Shown here one piece after another: positions 61,001-64,000 of a stretch of 64,000 nt of DNA; within the stretch, counting starts at the first letter, position 1; each line of letters begins with the position of its first letter. The DNA lies in assembly GCF_958450345.1 (NCBI RefSeq), contig NC_088780.1:125812226-125876225 (forward strand), written 5' to 3'. The stretch is from Calliphora vicina (Eukaryota > Arthropoda > Insecta > Diptera > Calliphoridae). The translations under genes were made by a program, and so were the position numbers. The notes under the pieces are model-generated. The model was not told the origin of the DNA. It saw nothing but the letters and a program-made list of their open reading frames with translations, and did not search any database.

Positions 61001-61819
61001 AAAAGTGTCATTTTGTAGCAAAGTGTAATTTGGATATCCTAATAGTAACCGTTTCTTAAGTTCCCTGTTGGACTATGTGTGGTATGAGTAATATTTAATT
61101 TAGTGAAAATATTTTATACATCATTCGCAATAATATGAATTTGAAAACTTAAACCGTTCAATATAAAAATTCCCAAAAATACATAGTAAATGTATTCAAA
61201 TATTGTACAAATTCATTAAACATTAAAATATTGGCATATTACTCGGTATTTATAAATTTATCCACTTTTTTTCAGAAATTCTCCCTTTAAATACTTTATA
61301 GTTGCTTCCGTTATCTTTATGAACGAGGTGGTCCACTTACGCTTAAAATCGGACATGCCCTGGTATATCTTTCTACCTTTCTTTAATTATTTTTTTACAA
61401 GAGGACAGTTGGGTGTATTTTCCTCCCGGGGTACAAAATTGACATTACTCTTTGAATACCACTCAAGGGCATTTTTTCCATAGTAGTATGATGCCAAATC
61501 GGGCCAGAAATATGAATATGAAGGCACTCTGTGCTGTTTTAATAAATGTAAAAGCCGTTTATCGTGCCAGATGTTACAAATGATTGGCTTCTTTTACCAC
61601 AACTGCAAATGGCTTGCCACACAATAAACATCTTGGGGAATTTTGTTTGTTTTTTGTCCGGTATTATGTTTGAGCATTACATCGTCCATCAGTCATATAC
61701 AAATCTTGACCCGGTAGTTGTGAAAAGTCTTCCAGTATTTTCTGCCTCCTTTTTTTCTCTTTTTAGTTCTTTATCGCATTGCTTAGTGCTGGATTGAAGC
61801 AAAAACTATCTATGATAAC
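61001..61819. other. Spacer between two copies of the 0.9-kb repeat
   Basis: Less biased text near 61300-61790 may be old coding material, but I cannot assign a family to it. Confidence 0.35.
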
Positions 61820-62790
61820 ACGGTGCTACGATGGAAAAAAACTTGGAAAACGACCCAGCGTGGGTTATAGGTCTTGCTGAGTACATTACGAATTGTGTCT
61901 AAAAATTTCAGAAACACCCTCAAATTCAGAAGTTATTCTAAAAAAAACATTTTCAGTGATGTTCGTCAACTTATCGACCTGTAACTCAGTCAGATTTTAT
62001 CCGACTTTAAATTATTTAACGGTTTTGGAAAGAAAACTAGTTACGCTTTAAAATGACGTGTATACTTTGATACAGTTTTAAGCAATAAGGATTGTTTATG
62101 TTAAGAATATCTAAAAGAAAAACAAAATTTCTCAACTTTTTTGATTTTGGTCGCTCTTTGTTGCTTATTTTGATATGAAAGCTTATAAAAATGTATACCA
62201 ATATATAAAGGAAATTTAGTTCTTAACAAAACATGGTTTTAATTATTCAAATCGGATGGAAATTGTAAAAGTTATTCAACTTTTCATTAACACATTTTTT
62301 TTGTATTTTCTCTCCCAGCGCATATGAATAAACAAAAAAACAAAAAACTATAAAAAAAAAATATTTGTAAAATTTTGAATTTACAAGGTAAATTTTTTCG
62401 AACTTTTTTCGAAAAAGTTTAATAACTTTTGGAAATATAAGCCGATTTTAACAAGTAATGTCTCATTTTTGTCTATATAAAATTGTCTTTAAAACGTTGT
62501 GCAAATAAAAATAGGTTTCCATAGAAAAAATAACAAATAAAATGAAACTTTTTATCAAAACTTACACAATTTTTTATAATATACATTTTACGAAAACTCA
62601 ATTCTTTGCCTATCCATAATTGTTTAAGATTTTGAAATCGGTATAAAAATTTGTGAGTTAGAGGTACTAAAGCACAACGACCTACCCTAAAACCGTTTTT
62701 TCAAAATAACTCAAAATTTTGAGGGTGTTTCAAAATCTTTGAAAACGGTTTTAGTATGTCCTCACCTAGGTCTACAACCCCCATTATTTT
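61820..62790 (+). repeat. 0.9-kb repeat, copy 3
   Basis: It runs from cggtgctacgatggaaaaaa to tcctcacctaggtctacaac. Copies 2 and 3 are in the same orientation, followed by similar tails (gtagca.agtgtaatt), which suggests the repeat extends past this end. Confidence 0.75.
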
Positions 62791-62894
62791 TTTTTGTAGC
62801 AGAGTGTAATTATTCAATCAATAAATCAGTAGTTTCAAAAATTGTAAAACAAATTTTGTGAGACAGGACTGGACTTGACCTGGGAGGTTATCTA

Positions 62895-63130
62895 AATAAC
62901 TGTTAGACGCAGAGCAAATGAGGCTGGTCTTAGTTACTATCGCCCTCTTATTTCTAAAAAAAAATCTATTTGCCAAAGAACATTTAAACTGGTCGAGACA
63001 GAAATGGAATACTTTTCCCTTTTCAGATGAATCCAAATATATTTTAGGAAGCAATGATGAGAGAAATTTATTAGAAGGCCGATGGGACACACAAATAAGA
63101 CAGTCAATGGCGTGTGTAAGGTAGTTGGGG
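62895..63130 (+). pseudogene. Tc1-like transposase fragment (catalytic part)
   Basis: FAKEHLNWSRQKWNTFPFSD then ESKYILGSND matches the Tc1 block around the second catalytic Asp (..FA.eHl.W....W..V.fSDESkf.lfg.d). Ends and flanking domains are lost, and the frame is disturbed upstream of it. Confidence 0.75.
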
Positions 63131-63333
63131 GCTTCAAAAAGTTGATAATTTCAACAGACAGAAGGACTTATATATCGACTTCATTGGCTATAACGATCCA
63201 GAATATATTGTATGTGAATATCTACATACACGTTTGTTAAAAACGAAAAAAATTTCAAAGTTATTCGATCCTAAACATTCACAAAAATATCCCATCTGTT
63301 TAACTTCAGAATGTTATAAAATATGAACCAAAT

Positions 63334-63868
63334 ACACAGAAAAAACTATTTCTTATATATTTGTCACATATTGAACTGGTTTCAATTATTTCATAATTGA
63401 ATCAAGTATTCATGTGCAAAAAAGAAAATTTTCTGATATTTTCTATTGAATTTTGAGTATCGAATTTGATAATTTTGACAATTGAATATACAATTTTCGT
63501 TATTGGTTGAATTTTAAATACAAAAATTATTGAATAGATAATTTTCGTAATTGAAAACACATTTTTGTTATTTTTTGTGTTTTCAATTACGAAAATTATC
63601 TATTCAATAATTTTTGTATTTAAAATTCAACCAATAACGAAAATTGTATATTCAATTGTCAAATTTATCAAATTCAAAACTCAAAATTCAATACAAAATA
63701 TCAGAAAATTTTGTATTCAATTGTCAAAATTATCAAATTCAAAATTCAATACAAAATATCAGAGAATTTTATTTTTGAGCACATGAATACTTGATTCAAT
63801 TATTAAATAATTGAAACCAGTTCAATATGTGATAAATGTTTGAATTGAAATATAGTTTTTTCTGTGTA
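63334..63868. mobile_element. 535-bp foldback element
   Basis: The arms run from cacagaaaaaactatttctt (left) to gttttttctgtg (right), with catattgaactggtttcaat and its inverse inside. A second perfect inverted repeat (tattgaatagataattttcg...) surrounds the centre near 63570. Confidence 0.85.
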
Positions 63869-64000
63869 CGATATGGGCTTGAGTTATATGTCATAGAATG
63901 CGAATTTAAGAGTAGAATGATTTGAATTTTATCAAAATCATAACAGATTCAAATTTAAAACTCTATTTTTGGGTCGATCTATTTTGAAATTATTCCATAA

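Noticed and set aside
61564..61797. 77-codon frame in less AT-rich sequence
   Set aside because: Composition suggests old coding text, but neither strand gives a recognisable motif.

Overview
The window is AT-rich dipteran genomic DNA, probably from a calyptrate fly of the blowfly or house-fly type. That reading rests on three things: an intron-rich gene with short GT-AG introns of about 60-90 bases mixed with multi-kilobase ones; dense nested fly-type transposons (hAT, mariner, Tc1, Tigger/pogo, TTAA-flanked elements, Helitron, non-LTR); and many copies of short interspersed repeats of a kind seen in muscoid flies. The species cannot be fixed from the sequence alone.

One cellular gene is recognisable. 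It lies on the minus strand, and its coding exons run from 46617 down to 9073. I could place 14 exons whose splice phases all agree and whose join gives an open frame of 1083 codons. The product is a type II membrane protein of the M1 aminopeptidase family (gluzincin clan), with a short cytoplasmic tail, one transmembrane helix, a large N-glycosylated ectodomain and an ERAP1-like C-terminal domain. Its catalytic site is gone: the GAMEN motif, both histidines and the glutamate of HExxH, and the catalytic tyrosine are all replaced, while the scaffold and the reading frame are intact. It therefore looks like a maintained pseudo-peptidase. Two Ser/Thr/Asn-rich linkers are embedded in it. Its largest intron (24786-42846, 18 kb) and the other long introns are filled with transposons.

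Layout. 1-9 kb: repeat layers downstream of the gene. 9.1-21.3 kb: exons 4-14, separated by introns holding a Helitron, a 1.9-kb inverted-repeat element and several MITEs. 21.3-24.8 kb: intron 3 and exon 3, with interspersed repeats. 24.8-42.8 kb: intron 2, with a 3-kb TTAA-flanked element carrying a transposon-gene relic, foldback elements and a 2741-bp hAT element with perfect 8-bp target duplications. 42.8-46.7 kb: exons 2 and 1 and a satellite-like array interrupted by a hAT-type MITE and a foldback. 46.7-64 kb: upstream or intergenic sequence with Tc1, Tigger, mariner and non-LTR relics, two copies of a 0.9-kb repeat and a terminal foldback.

No tRNA, rRNA, CRISPR or LTR retrotransposon was seen. 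Apart from the M1 gene, every protein-like stretch I could identify is a broken transposon gene.
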